DNA of 64,000 nt. It comes from Carex sylvatica (taxonomy: Eukaryota > Streptophyta > Magnoliopsida > Poales > Cyperaceae). The position numbers were made by a program, and so were the translations under genes. The notes under the pieces are model-generated. The model did not search any database and was not told the origin of the DNA. It saw nothing but the letters and a program-made list of their open reading frames with translations. Positions 10,851 to 22,972 of this stretch are shown in pieces (positions within the stretch are counted from its first letter, which is position 1; each line of letters begins with the position of its first letter). The stretch lies in NCBI GenBank assembly GCA_964058845.1, contig CAXKVR010000032.1:29702-93701 (forward strand), read 5' to 3'.

Positions 10851-11939
10851 ACATCAACACCATATATAAATACTTCTATGTATTTACTCCTCTACTCAGT
10901 TTGCCAGTTGAGTACTTATCCTGCCCAGCTGATCTACTGAGAAGGTGCTTCTCTAGATAGTAGTCTAGCGGATTCTTAATATAGGAAACATTTCAAATAT
11001 AAATAGCATCATCCAGAATAATTTATTTTCACATCGGTATTTTTCCTTTAAATTTTTAATGGACAGCAACTTAAAAAGAACATAATTTCACAATATATAA
11101 ATAGAAAATAATAGACAAAGAGTGTTGGATATTTTCCGATAGCTTTCTTTTAATGAGGACTTTAAGAATAAAAAAAAAAGATTTCTGCAATATAAAATTC
11201 TGTAAAGTTTAATCAAAATATATATTAGCAAAATAAAATAAATATAAATCAATTTCGAGACGAGTCTGAATATTTAGTACACCGGCTGAGTGATCGAATC
11301 CCGTTTGCCGTAACAATAGAATGATGTCCTCACATCACATGTAGAGTTAACTATTTATTAATTATATATCCATCTTCAAGTTTCAACCTCAAGCAATGTC
11401 TCGATTTCTTATTGCATGCTCACGAATAAAAATATATCTATTTCGAATGAAAGTAGTATATCAAAATTTTCAACAACTAGATAATAAATCTTATTTTGAG
11501 AAAAGAGAAGCATTTTTTTTTAGCTCTTGATGAGAAAATAAAAAATCTTTTAAGCAGGCAGGAGATAATTAAAATGTAAGAACAAATATATTGATCTTAT
11601 TTCTGTTGGGCTACCTCCCTGTCATCTACTTAAAAAGGATTGGTCAAGGAGTTTTACATTTGCGTCCTTAATTAATTTATTTGTTAAAGTGTGCAATTAA
11701 TTAATTGATCATGTGCTAACTAAGACAAGCATCAATTAACGTATCCTACGGAACATATATATATAATAAAACTATATCTTATCTTGGGGCAATTAGCTAG
11801 ATCAGCCACCATTTTCCACTTCACTTTCACTTAACTCCATCATTTTCACTCTTTGTAGATCTCATTTTTAATACAACACCTCCTTTTTTTTCTCAGTGCT
11901 ACCTTCTCGAGCGAAGAGGAGAATGAGAGAGGAAAGAAA
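10851..11939. other. Intergenic AT-rich stretch
   Basis: No gene, long repeat or element boundary seen. A tRNA-like B-box phrase (gtgatcgaatcccg, about 11290) stands alone and is not enough to call a SINE. Confidence 0.5.
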
Positions 11940-12233
11940 CTGGAACCGAGCGGAGACGACCGAAGCTGAAAATATGATATGGTCAGAGCTCGGAGCGTAG
12001 AGTCCCATCTCGGTCGAAGCGCAATGGTGAGTAGATCCGGTCGTCATCGGAGTGGGATGGCGGTCAAAGAAGCAGATCCGATTGTGGAGCAAGAGGGTAG
12101 AGATTAGTGCCGAGCGGAGCCAAAAGTACGGTAACGTTAGAGTTCGGGGTGTAGAGTTTTCATCTCGATCGAAGCGCGACGGTGAGTAGATTCAATTGTC
12201 ATTGGAGCGCGACGGCAATTGAAGAAACGGATC
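11940..12233. repeat. Diverged 154-bp tandem duplication
   Basis: Two GC-richer units share accgagcggag / gccgagcggag, then gtagagt...catctcg-tcgaagcgc, ggtgagtaga, tcattggagcg / tcatcggagtg and gaagaaacggatcc-like phrases. The offset is 154 bp (gtagag at 11997 and 12151). The right unit ends exactly where the CACTA element begins. Composition differs sharply from the AT-rich surroundings. Origin unknown; it may be a captured gene fragment, but no frame is convincing. Confidence 0.65.
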
Positions 12234-13403
12234 CACTACGGCAGAAAGCACTTTCTGCGACCGGAATTCTGGTCGCATAAAGTTATGTCGCCGGTCGCTG
12301 ATAGTCTATTCCAGTCGCTGAAAGCACGGTCACATATACTTTTCTGCTGACGTCAACGGTCGCTGAATGACGTCAGCCAGCCGGCCGTTGATACTTTTTC
12401 TGCGATCAATTTTTTTTCGTCGCTGTTGTTTTTGCTGACATCAGGGAATAGTTTTTGCGACTAAATAAATGGTCGCAGAAACTCAAAATATGGTCGCGGA
12501 TAGTTTTTGCTGACGTCAGAAAATAATTTCTGCTACTAAAAAAACGGTCTCAGAAACTCAAAAAACAATCGCTGAAAGAATTTTGCTGACGTCAAAAAAA
12601 AATTTCTGAGACCAAATAAACAGTCGCTGATACTTGAAAAACGGTCGCAGAAAGTTTTCAGTCAATTTTTTAAAATTTATATTATTATTTAAATTTGCAT
12701 AATTTAATAATTGATACGACACGTACCAACACATAACATAAACATACAAACAAATTTAAATATAAACATCGATATATACAATACATAAATATAAAACATC
12801 GATATATACACATAATACAAGACATCGATACATAAAAAATAGATATAAACATAAATATCGAAAAACTAATAATATATCGATCAAACATAAACATCGAAAT
12901 ATCAAGTAATATATTAACCTAAATGTCGCATAACATAAACAAATAATCTAGTCAAGTACCATAAACAGATAATCTAAATGTCAAGACAATATCTGAACAA
13001 GATATAAATAATTAAACTAAGCAATACCATCGTCGCCAACATCTGACCAGTGCCCCTCGATATCATCGCCGTGAAGTTGTAGAAAAGTATTTTAGATAAT
13101 TATGAACAACGAGATTTGAGCAGAAAATCGCGGGGCTAGAGTTCTGGCGGGGGAGAAAAAACGCGGTTCTGTCGACGGAGAAGAAGAATTTGAGCGCGAA
13201 TAAGGGGTTTTTTTTTTTGGCGTTGGCGCCTTATTCTCGGCGCTAAAAAAAAAAAAAACTTTCAGTGATCGGTGAAGTTGTCAGTTGTAGATATGATCGC
13301 TGAAAGTCATGGTTGCCTATGATTTTTTTTTTTTTTTGAGAAAAAATCGACTATCTGCGACCAGCGTCATCAATGGTCGCAGTAAAACCATTTTGCTGTA
13401 GTG
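12234..13403. mobile_element. Non-autonomous CACTA element
   Basis: 1170 bp. It starts CACTACGGCAGAAAG and ends ttttgctGTAGTG. Flanking bases are ATC on both sides (12231-12233 and 13404-13406), the 3-bp duplication expected of CACTA (CMC/EnSpm) elements. Subterminal repeats are plentiful: ggtcgcagaaa / ggtcgctga and ttttgctgacgtca near the left end, and gcgaccagcgtcatc / ggtcgcagta near the right. The interior contains AT-rich filler (12660-13000) and a GC-rich segment with ggcgttggcgcc (about 13220). No transposase; the short ORFs inside are chance. Confidence 0.9.
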
Positions 13404-14429
13404 ATCTAAATATTTATTTTTATGTTTTATAATTTAGAATTTTGTAAACAATTTTTTCTTATCTAATATAAATATATTAGTGGTAGTTTTAACCACTAAC
13501 CATAAAAAAATATCAATTAACGTAGGATTAAAGATTCAACACAAATCTTTATGAGCCACGGAAAAATGAATTATAGGTACGACCAAGTCAAAGTTATTGC
13601 AATCTAAACAAATAAAATATTATTATTGGATATGAACCTTAATTTATTTTATTTTTCTGAAAATTTAATGAAATTTTTTATAATCAAAACAGGGAAGTAC
13701 GACGTATCTGACTAGCTACGTGCAGATATTTATCTTTTCTTACTTAGCCAACAAATTAATACGTCGTGTTGTCTTGCTTATTAATAAACAAATCAATTAG
13801 ATAAGCAAAGTCAATAATGGAATAAACAGCTTACACAAATGGCGGTGTAGAAAATATTTTTAGAGCTATATACATCACATATATTTGAAAGTATTTTTTT
13901 CTCCTTTTATTTTGCAGGTCTGGGATTGATTGGATATATATTTAATATTTCACTGTTATTAAAAACTCCTGGTTTTGGTCTCTTCTGACCTATTCTAGTA
14001 GGCCGGGGGCAATGGTCCTTTATTTATTTTTATTTAATTACTAGGAATATTGTTAATTTCGCTCTCATATTTTTTAAGTAACACTTGAAAATGTGATTTT
14101 GAATATGTGTGAGATTGATTATTGCATAACACATAAATACTATATGATCAATACATATTCAACAAAATGTACGGATATATTGTATGCGGATGTGTATTTT
14201 AAGAATAATTTAAAACTTATGAACTATTAAAGAATTTAAAAAAAATTAAGAAGATACAATAAATATACTTATATAACTTTAAATTTATTAAATGGTATAT
14301 ATCATCAGTTTATATGTCTGAGACAAATTAAAGGAGATAATTAAATTTTGAAAAATTAGTATGTTTTTTTTTAATGAAGAAATAATAGTATGTTATTGAA
14401 GTAAAGCTAATGTGTATTGTGTTAACAAG
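13404..14429. other. Intergenic AT-rich stretch
   Basis: No gene or structured repeat seen. Confidence 0.5.
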
Positions 14430-14600
14430 GAGAGAGTTTAGTGAGCACAACTTTGAAAAATTATCGGATTGACTTTAAATAATGAATTCAAACTATTGAA
14501 ACAAATTTACTTCATGCATGTGTGATGTGTGTATATGTAAAATTTTAAAAGTTTCAAATTTATTTATTACAAAGTCAAGAGGTAAAAAAATTGAACTAAT
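14430..14600. repeat. Half of a degraded Mutator-type MITE
   Basis: The order of phrases gtgagcacaac, ttgactttaaataatgaattcaaactattgaaac, tgtgatgtgtgtatatgtaaaattttaaaagtttcaaat and acaaagtcaagaggt parallels one arm of the elements at 4350 and 16698. The second arm and the tips are missing. Confidence 0.5.
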
Positions 14601-15829
14601 TCCATGCGTGTACATGTCCTCGAGTGGGGGATGTTTAACAGAGGTTGGGACTTGGGATGAGCGATCCGTTGTATCTTAATTCTAATCTGTCATCCAAAAT
14701 TGTGCTCTTAATTGATTAAGATGACAACTATCGCGACAGAGTAAACTTTAAAATTCATGTTTATTATCAGTTTTCATAATTAGATCAATTTTTTTATATA
14801 ATAATGGGTTCAGAATTGAATATATTTAATGTGATTTTTTTCTTAATTAATTCGAAGAAAAATCAAATAATTTTAAAATAAAAAATATTAAATATTTTTG
14901 TTTTCAAAATTGTGAAATTTGATGTTCTACTATATTTTGATATGCACATTTTATTTATTTATTTTTTAACTTGACTGATATTTACATTTTATTCAACGAC
15001 TTAATTATATCGATCATTAGAAACCATTAGCTAATATCCTGACTTTTGTACATTAACTAATTACATTCTATCTTGGTTCACATTCATATTTCATAATAAT
15101 AACCCGACATTTTTAAAAGGACATAAAAGTTATTTTATAATACTATAAAATTAACTATATATATTTTTATATAAGAAAATATCTCTAATATTTGGAGCTC
15201 CTAATAAATAATAAATAGACGATAAACCAATTGTTAGATCTCTCAAGTTAATTAAGGGGATAATGTTAAGGATCCCTACGAGCACCTTCTGGATCCATTT
15301 AAATAGTTTATTGAATGAAAGGCTTTAATTTGTAGACAACTCAAATGTACCAGCATAGAATAGTACGCTTGGATAAGGCACCTAATTTAGAGCCACTTGG
15401 CAACCAATAATTGGTGGTGATATCTGGTTCAACGTAAAACATGTGTCTTATTCTTGCTCTGTCAATTGAACTGCCTAACAATTTAGTATATGTTGATAAT
15501 TGACTCGTCATCACATCTTCTCCTCCAAAACAAATCTTGAATAGCATATCATTATGATAAAACAAAAGAAAAAATTGTCTTCTCACCGTACTACCGTTAG
15601 TTATGGTGAAGGGGCCATAAGCTAATTTGAAAGAAAATTGTATTACTGCACATAGCTAGCTTGATGAAGTGAAATTATAATCTAATTATATGCTTATAGT
15701 ATGCATGTATTCAGAAAAAAAAAATTGGTATCCACACAATAAAAGGTAAAAATTAAAATAAATAAACAACTGAAAACTGTAACTTCCTTTTACCATAACT
15801 TTATGGTGTTCTCTTATCAGGTTTACAAC
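14601..15829. other. Intergenic, one unassigned minus-strand ORF
   Basis: Mostly AT-rich without structure. At 15341-15586 an 81-codon minus-strand ORF lies in slightly GC-richer sequence. I do not recognise it and see no start context, splice signal or domain; it could be a gene-fragment relic. Confidence 0.4.
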
Positions 15830-17387
15830 CCGAAAATTATAAAAATATCATAATCCAAAAAAAAAAAAAACCAAAAACCATTAATTTTGAAAATTTTAAA
15901 TTTTGATGCGGCTGCATCCCTAAAATACAGACTCTTTTACTGGAGATTGCATCTAGGGGATGCGCCCCTTTTTTTATTTTTCAAACTTTTCAAGTTTGTC
16001 AGAGATTACAAATCTATACTAACTTTGGATATATTTTATTATAAATTAAATTGATTATTTTATTTTATGGTTATTATTCACTGAAAATCTTAAAAAAATA
16101 TTCACCGATAACCCTAAATTGTTTTTTTTATTACAAAAAGTCCAATTAGATATATATATTATTTTATTTTATATTTATTTTTTGTCGAAACCCTTGAAGT
16201 TTATTCGCCGATATCTCTAGAAGTTTAAGGGTATTCGGAGAAAAATGATAAAAATTAATAAAATACAATAATATATATGTTATTGAATTTCTTTAGAATA
16301 AAAATAAATTTAGAGATATCGGCGAATAAACCTCTAAGGTCTTCGGTAAAAAATAACCATAAAATAAAATAATATATATGTAATTGGACTTCTTTGTAAT
16401 AAAAAATAATTTAGGGCTATCGACGATTAAATTTTTAGGATCTTCAGAGAAAAATGATAAGAAAAAAATAAAATACAATAATATATATGTTATTGGACTT
16501 CTTTGAAATAAAAATAAATTTAGTGATATCGGCGAATAAATTTCTAGTGTGAAAAATAACTATAAAATAAAATAATATATGTAATGAGACTTCTTTGTAA
16601 TAAAAATTAATTTAGGGTTATCGGCGAATAAATTTCTAGGGTCTTCGGTGAATACTAACTATAATATAAAATAATCAATTTAATTTATAATAAAATAGAG
16701 TAGAACTTCTTAGGTTCACCAAGTCGCTTGGTGAACTCAAATCTAAAATCCGTCAAATCAGTTTCAAATGACGAATTTGAATAATTGAAACCCGCGTACC
16801 TTACGAATGATGCGTCTATATGTGAAAATTTTAAACATTCAAATAAATTTAGTATAAAGTCAAGCGGTCAAAATTAAAAGATTAATAAATTAATTTAATA
16901 CATTCATTTTTTGAACGTTTTTTGACCGCTTGACTTTATACTAAATTAATTTAAATGTTTAAAATTTTCACATGTAGACGCATCACTCGTAAGGTATGTG
17001 AGTTTCAACGATTCGGATTCATCATTTGAAGTCGATTTGATGGATTTTAGACTTGAGTTCACTAAGAAGTTTGATGAGAACTTAAGAACACCCTAGTTCT
17101 ACTCAATAAAATATATCAAAAGTTTGTATATATTTGTATCCTTTGACAAAATTGAAAGTTTGAAAAAAAGAAGAAGATGGGGCCGCATCTAGGAAATGCA
17201 GACTTTATTAATGGTCCGCATCTCCTAGATGCAGTTCCAGAATAAAGGTCTGCATTCTCTAGATGCGATCTCAGAATTGGGGTCCGCATTCTCTAGATGT
17301 GGCCGTGTCAACAATATAATTTTCTAGAATTAATGGTTTTTTGGTTTATTTTTTTTTTTGGGATTATGGAATTTTTAAAAATTTCGG
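15830..17387. mobile_element. Mutator-like non-autonomous foldback element carrying a nested MITE
   Basis: 1558 bp. Tips are CCGAAAATTATAAAAAT and its approximate inverse ending AATTTCGG. The flanks gtttacaac at 15821-15829 and 17388-17396 form a perfect 9-bp target duplication. Arms are inverted over long stretches (A run with ccattaatttt on the left, aattaatggttttttgg on the right). Subterminal hairpins are built from gatgcgg/ccgcatc and gcatctcctagatgc. The centre (about 16060-16680) holds degenerate repeats of about 110-120 bp containing tcggcgaataaa and taaaataaaataatatat. It has no coding capacity. The MITE at 16698-17104 inserted later. Confidence 0.85.
16698..17104. mobile_element. 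Mutator-type MITE, copy 2 (nested)
   Basis: 407 bp, same family as 4350-4764. Left tip GAGTAGAACTTCTTAGG, right tip ...CACCCTAGTTCTACTC. Perfect 9-bp target duplication AATAAAATA (16689-16697 and 17105-17113). It shares the inner phrases tagtataaagtcaagcggtc and gaccgcttgactttatac. It sits inside the 15830-17387 element and is therefore younger than it. Confidence 0.92.
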
Positions 17388-18666
17388 GTTTACAACTGTT
17401 TAATAGTTCAATTATTGCTTCTGGACTTAGCACTTAAAGTAGCCATAATGGGCCGGATGCACTATTGGACTTAACCAATACCAATGTCATGATTTTTTCT
17501 TACTTTGATGCATGGTCCTACATTGATTAACAAATTAAAATTATGGTCCAATATGGATTGCTGACTTGGTAGCTTATTTTGTTCCAGCCCAGATTCACTA
17601 TCTCAACTTATCTGCATTTGGGTAATGATTTTTGGTAGTGTGAAATATTGAGGTTCTGTTTTATAGTCATCACTTATCGGGTAGGGCCGAACTTTTTATT
17701 TCCTAAAGAAAAAACAAAATTCCAAATATGTCCTCTGATTTTCTAAATTTCAAAATTTGCCCCTGCCAGCGGTAGACATTAAAGTATTTATTTTGCATCG
17801 GCAATTTACTGATATTTTGTAATTAAATATCTATATTTTGGCGATGAAATATCGATATATCGGTGCTGGAATTAACTAGGGTATAAAACATCGATGCGTC
17901 GTTGATGTTTTTGCAATAAAATTAGTTTTTTCTACAATATTTTATTTTGTTGGGAATTATTATCTAAGACTGAATGAAGTTATTTTTTTCTACAATATTT
18001 TATTTTGTTGGGAATTGTTATCTAACTCAAAAGTCCATAATTAAAATTTTCATTGCTATTCAACTTTTAAGATTTAAAAAAAAAAAAGAAGTTATTTGAT
18101 ATGAAATTATATTTTATATCAAGTTTGAAGTCATATTTTTTTTTCTATTTTTTGCTTTATTTAATTAGGTATACTTTTATTTTATATATAGATATTAATG
18201 AGTCAGCAATTAAATTCGAACAAGAGGCTGCAAATTTTAAATTACTCATCTATGTATTCTTTTGTTGTTCAAATAATTTTTTTAGGGGTAATAAGTTTTA
18301 TTTTTATCGTATGGTTTTCATTTGTTTATTTCCTGGCTTTTATGTTTTGTTTGTTAATTTTGTAGTGCTTGTTAGAGTTTGCAATGATCTTAATGTATGC
18401 ATACTGATGGAATGATAATAGATATTAAGAAATATTGAAATTCATGATTGAAAAGAGTATCCACAAGATATATATTCAAAAAGTAAATATCACATGAGTA
18501 TACTTCAATATCTTCGTTCAAATGCGTCGTTTCTTTTTATGTCTCTTGATATTTTATATTTTTATTTTTAAAACTCAAATTGTTGATCTAACCGTTCAAC
18601 ATAATATCTATAGGTAGATATTATAATATCTTTGAATAACAAATTTAATATTTTTCAAATTTGTGG

Positions 18667-18670
<4 letters not shown>
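17388..18670. other. AT-rich intergenic with a 58-bp tandem duplication
   Basis: At about 17925-18040 the phrase ctacaatattttattttgtt occurs twice, 58 bases apart, with flanking t-runs. The 104-codon ORF at 18101-18415 is Phe/Tyr/Leu-rich because of T-rich DNA and is not a credible gene. The segment at 18540-18600 (gttgatctaaccgttcaaca) is a half-copy of the MITE core shared by elements at 28914, 35746, 37700 and 38144. Confidence 0.5.

Positions 18671-18709
<39 letters not shown>
18671..18709. repeat. (TA)n microsatellite
   Basis: About 19 uninterrupted TA units. Confidence 0.95.
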
Positions 18710-18711
<2 letters not shown>

Positions 18712-18936
18712 AATTTACTATTTTTGGATGGTTCTGACACAATAATTTTATAACTATATAAAAAAAATTCAAAAATAATAATAATTTGATCTCCAAGCAA
18801 ATTTTAATATGGAGATCATGTTGAGCAGTTCAGATAAACAATTCGGACTTTGAAAACAAAAGTAATGAGTGAGAGGCAAGATGAGACATGAAATTAGGGG
18901 TGAAAATGGATCTGGATTATCATGTGGATATCCGCT
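18710..18936. repeat. Outer copy of a tandem unit that also occurs at 20864-21060 and in the right arm
   Basis: It carries ggttctgacacaataatttta, tttgatctccaagcaaa, ttaatatggagatcatg, gagacatgaaattaggggtg and ggatatccgct in this order. The same series appears, in part or whole, at 20950-21060 and reversed at 33165-33330. The taggggtgaaaa phrase resembles tips of plant hAT elements. The last five bases (ccgct, 18932-18936) are the target duplication of the LTR that follows. Confidence 0.6.
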
Positions 18937-19620
18937 TGAGAAGCATAAATTATATACATATTTGATCTAGTTTTCATCATAAAATAACGTCAAATATCTT
19001 GTATTTTGAATATAAAGTGAATATAATACATCTAGAATCAAGTTACTGCATTTGTTTGATTTTAATTTGCAGGAAATGAAGAAAAATGAAGGAAAAACGA
19101 AGAAAAATGTCTAGTGCAGATGCACGGATTATGATATAGCCGTAATGAGTACTTAGATGGATTTCTGGACGCACGCCAATTTTAAAAAGGTATAATAAGC
19201 TATTCATCAAAATCCGTGCAGATACACGGATATCAATGCCGCTGCACTCTGGTCGCACAGAAAAAGTCCAAGCCCAGTGCGGACGCACTGTAGCAGCAGC
19301 CAAAAATAGAGTCTGAACTTAAAACGGCCACAACTTTTGATTCGTAACTCCGTTTTAGGCATATGACCACTTTTCGGAAAGCCAACGAGAAGATCTACAA
19401 CCTGAGAATCTAAAAAAGGAAAGTTGGAGTCAGTGCGGACGCACTGGACCCACAGGCAGCCAAAAAATGTGTTTTTCAACACGTTTTCTATTTTTAGCGC
19501 ACCATGAACATTTTTTACAGCTAAACTTGGACAAGGCAGCCTGGGAAACAATCCAAAAATAGCACTCACTAAGCCAACTCACCCCACAACTATGCCTCTT
19601 GATTGGACATAGTCTTTGGC

Positions 19621-19627
19621 TATAAAA
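19621..19627 (+). promoter_or_regulatory. TATA box of the family A LTR
   Basis: tataaaag in the middle of the LTR, upstream of the tctcaca repeats and a CT run; it marks the U3/R border. Confidence 0.55.
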
Positions 19628-19653
19628 GATGGGGTTACTTCCCATTAAAGGGA

Positions 19654-19688
19654 TCTCACATCTCACATCTCACATCTCACATCTCACA
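19654..19688. repeat. (TCTCACA)5 minisatellite
   Basis: Five exact 7-bp units, followed by a partial unit and a (CT)n run. The minus-strand LTR at 33431-35321 has fewer units at the matching place. Confidence 0.9.
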
Positions 19689-21320
19689 TCATACAACTCT
19701 CTCTCTCTCTCTCACCCCTTGGTGCATGCCAATTTTCATAAAATATAGCGATAAATCTGCAGCCATTCTAGGAGTTCCGAAAGCTTTTCAAGGAAGGAGA
19801 AGAAGGTCCAAGCAAGATTTCGGCAAGATTGAGGTTCTTGATTGAATAAAGGGTGTAACTATTTCTTTATTTCATTTCTTTTTATTTTTGCCAACTTTTG
19901 TAATAGATCTCTTCAAGAGAGAGTAGATCTCTTTCTAGGGGTTTAGGTCAATGCATGAACTTGTTTAATTGTATCTTATTCGGTTATTTATTTTTATCAT
20001 GATTGTTTTATGGGATTTGATGCTAATTTCTGAGATTTATAATTTGTGTTAATTACATAATTAGTACTTAAAATCGATGTAGTTCTGCTTTGGATTCGAA
20101 AGAACGAAAGAAGTTAGGACGAGAGGAGAGTACCAATTATGAACACAAATACCTTAGGTTTTGATTAAGGTCTAACCAACTGCGAAATCAAACCGGAACT
20201 ACAGAAATTAGGGTTAGGGACTTGGTGAAGGACGTAACTGTGAAGTCATACCCTTATTAGGACATCTCAAATTAAATCAGATATTGGTATGAAGAACGTA
20301 ACTGTGAAGTACCAATATTTGAGGAGAGGAGAGACTAACAAGAGCTTATGGTCTAGGTAGCTAGGATGAAGGACGTAACAGTGAAGTCCGAATTACTTAG
20401 GCACGTTATTAATTCACGAAAGTGACACTTAATGACATATTAGGTTAGAAACCTCATCAAATCATACATGAATTTAAACAAATACCAAATAGATATAATT
20501 AAGAAGGGATTGTAGACCGAATACCCCTAGATCTCCTCAACTTGAAAACAAACCAATTTTCACTTTCTTTATTTTATTTACATCTATTGTTTACAATTCT
20601 TCTCGGGTATTGAACCCAACTTAGGACTATTTAAACAAATCCCCCTTATTCTATTTTATTGCACTTACTTTTTTTTTATTATTTTCTGAAATTAATTAAT
20701 AAAGTCTAAACCTAGTATCTAAACTTACTCTTTGAGGATCGATACCCGATAATATACTACGCGGTAGGATTGTATACTTGTAATCTGAACTGAAAGTGTA
20801 TTTAAGGTTAAAAAGTACAGTTTACTGTACTGAAACTTTGTACTATACCTTTTTGGTGCAACACCGCTCCGAATCCAATTAGAATTCGTATCCAAATTTA
20901 AACAAAGTGGATAGTTCCGGATACGGATAATTTATTAAGATGGACAAATTCCCCGGATTCTGACACAGTGATTTTATACCTATATAAAAAACAAATTCAA
21001 AAAAAATATAATTTAATCTCCAAGCAAATTTTAATATGGAGATCATGTATGAGACAAATTCGGATAGTTCCGAATACTATCCATTTTCGAATAATTTATT
21101 AAGATGGACAAATTCTCCAAATTCGGATACAAATAATATTCTAATTGGCTAAACGGATCGGATATCCACACTCTATCCGAAACCAAACCCACTTTCAATT
21201 TTACTCTCTTCACACTTCGGTGGAAGAGCTGTACATGCCTTTGTTTATATATGATATGTTGCTTTGAACAATACAAACTATTCAATACTTGATATACTGA
21301 AAAAGTAATATTCGGCCAAA

Positions 21321-21700
21321 CACTACTACAAAAAAAATTCTTTTATATCGGTTAAAATCGCGTTTCGTCATCGGAGTCTGATCCGATACATATCGCCCCG
21401 ATAGGAAATCCACAGACATATGCCATCGGCGAAAACCAATGGTGTTAAGCACCGACGCCATCTATTGAAAAATTAGGAACCAATGGGAGTAATAGTTTTT
21501 CGGTCGTTAAATAAGCCGTTTAATGTAGAACACCATAAGATCTACTTTATAATGAACCGATGGCGATCTTACATACTGCGTTTAATATTTGACGCCGTTT
21601 AGGGTTTAATGCCATCTCGTGCGTGGGGTTGTTTGAACCGATGGTAGATGTCACTTACGCCATCTATTTCTAACTAATTTTGAGCCGTTGGTAATTTATG
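21321..21700 (+). mobile_element. CACTA element left end with subterminal repeats
   Basis: Tip CACTACTACAAAAAAAATTC. Within 380 bp there are many copies of a ccatcgg / ccgatgg motif (gccatcggcg, gaaccgatggcgatc, gaaccgatggtagatg), the usual layout of CACTA subterminal regions. The tip is preceded by AAA. The mirror image is at 32490-32869 and a matching opposite end of the same family lies at 38840-39190. Transposase is not recognisable nearby. Confidence 0.8.
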
Positions 21701-22208
21701 ATATTTTTTTTAATTGTGCTTTTATTAGGGCCCTCGTATGTGTGCGTGTGTGTATATATATCCATCCATTTATATTAAAAATACGAAATAGTAGGTACCA
21801 ATCAACAAATAATATAAAACCATGCAAGCTAATATGAATAGAAAATTAATATAAACAGACATCAATTGTATCATATATATAATTAATACATGCAAGTTGT
21901 ATTCAACTCATACAAGAGTAGTTACAAAATTAAGGACTCCCTAGCTAGATATCACTGATAACAAAATTCAAAACGGGGTTGTTGTTCCTAAACAGATACA
22001 TATTAATCATCATCACTAATAACAAAATCTAAAACATGGTTGCTTTACCTAGCTAAACAAAGATTAATTAATCATCATCAGAAGGAGAATAATTCTTGCC
22101 CTCATGTGCTGCAATGTTGGATTTTGTCAGTAGCATATATATATATGAGTGAAAGAGATATTACTATTTAATTTATGTATTGCTCATAAGGTCGTACCAT
22201 GCTAGTAA

Positions 22209-22438
22209 TTAAGGTTGCTCATCTTGTGCCACTTCTGCCTTCTCTACCTCTTGTGCCTTCTCCAGCTCTTGTGCCGCCTCCACCTTCTCCACCTTGATCT
22301 CCACATCTTGTGCTTGCTCCTCTCACACATCTTCTGCCTGCTCATCTTGTGCCTTCTCCACCTTGATCTCCACCTCTTGTGCTTGCTCCTCTCGTACCTC
22401 ACTTGCCTCTTGTGGTTGCTCCTCTCGTGCTTCCTCCT
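22209..22438 (-). pseudogene. Glu-rich repeat exon, left copy
   Basis: A 230-base open segment following an AG acceptor on the minus strand. It encodes tandem REEQAQ / VEIKVEKAQ type acidic heptad-like repeats, probably a coiled coil. The frame is broken by TGA at 22323-22325 where the right copy has CGA. In the opposite strand it looks like a Leu-rich peptide, which is an artefact. It is probably the last exon of a protein carried by the CACTA-like element. I do not recognise the family. Confidence 0.55.
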
Positions 22439-22845
22439 CTACAAAATACAAATATACATCTAATTAACATACCGTAAAACTATTCCTATCTAACATAATC
22501 TACTAAAATGAAACTTTACAAGTAATAGCTAAAGTTGTGGCGAAGGAAAATGCACCTGCCGTTAGCTTGATTTTTTTGTTGTGGTGCAGCTCAGTCTCTT
22601 CATCCTCCTCCTAACCTGCCTTTATGGTTCTTGAAACCCGTTTAGTACAGGAGCCACCAATAGAGTTGATATCTCGCAAACGTATCTACTTTCTGACCTA
22701 TATTTTGTACCAAAACATGTGTTTAGAATCATTAAATCAGTCATATTGCATTGAATATTTATAGAATATGGTACTGCTGTAAGTTTGTTCTTACTTTGCA
22801 GGAATCAGATGAAATCGAGAAGAAATCTGGATTTGAGAAGTTCTG

Positions 22846-22972
22846 ACACGGGTCTGACAACATCTTGTACGGGTCTGACAACATCTTGTCCGGGTCTTAC
22901 AACATCTTGTACGGATCGTACAACATCTTGTACGGGTCTTACAACATCTTGTACGGGTCTTATCAGCCTCGA
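22846..22972. repeat. 21-bp minisatellite inside the family B LTR
   Basis: About six units of gggtctgacaacatcttgta with few changes (tctgac / tcttac / tcgtac). Located upstream of the LTR TATA box, in U3. Confidence 0.88.

Larger units (their letters stand above)
18937..20863 (+). mobile_element. Solo LTR, family A, 1.93 kb
   Basis: Starts TGAGAAGCATAAATT and ends TTTTTGGTGCAACA. A perfect 5-bp target duplication CCGCT lies at 18932-18936 and 20864-20868. No internal region, primer site or second LTR is present, so this is a solo LTR left by LTR-LTR recombination. Its own TATA box (tataaaag, 19621) shows + orientation. U3 holds several near-palindromes of the type agtgcg-gac-gcact (for example 19434-19450 and 19277-19290). 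Five 7-bp tctcaca repeats follow the TATA box. Relatives: 33431-35321 (minus) and the truncated 26103-27250. Superfamily cannot be fixed from the LTR alone; Ty3/Gypsy is likely by length. Confidence 0.85.

Noticed and set aside
12558..12894. ORFs inside the CACTA element
   Set aside because: Low-complexity Tyr/Ile/Cys-rich translations of AT-rich filler; no resemblance to transposase.
15341..15586. 81-codon minus-strand ORF as a gene
   Set aside because: No recognisable motif or flanking gene structure. Left as an unassigned possible fragment.
18101..18415. 104-codon hydrophobic ORF
   Set aside because: Phe/Tyr/Leu composition follows from T-rich DNA. No domain, and no promoter or splice context.
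19043..19666. Minus-strand ORFs over the family A LTR
   Set aside because: They lie within U3 of a solo LTR read backwards and show no protein-like motifs.
22215..22463. Leu-rich 82-codon ORF (and its mirror at 31727-31975)
   Set aside because: It is the antisense of the Glu-rich exon; the splice acceptor and repeats make sense only on the other strand.
22846..22972. CRISPR-like array (21-bp direct repeats)
   Set aside because: There are no unique spacers; it is a minisatellite in a plant LTR.
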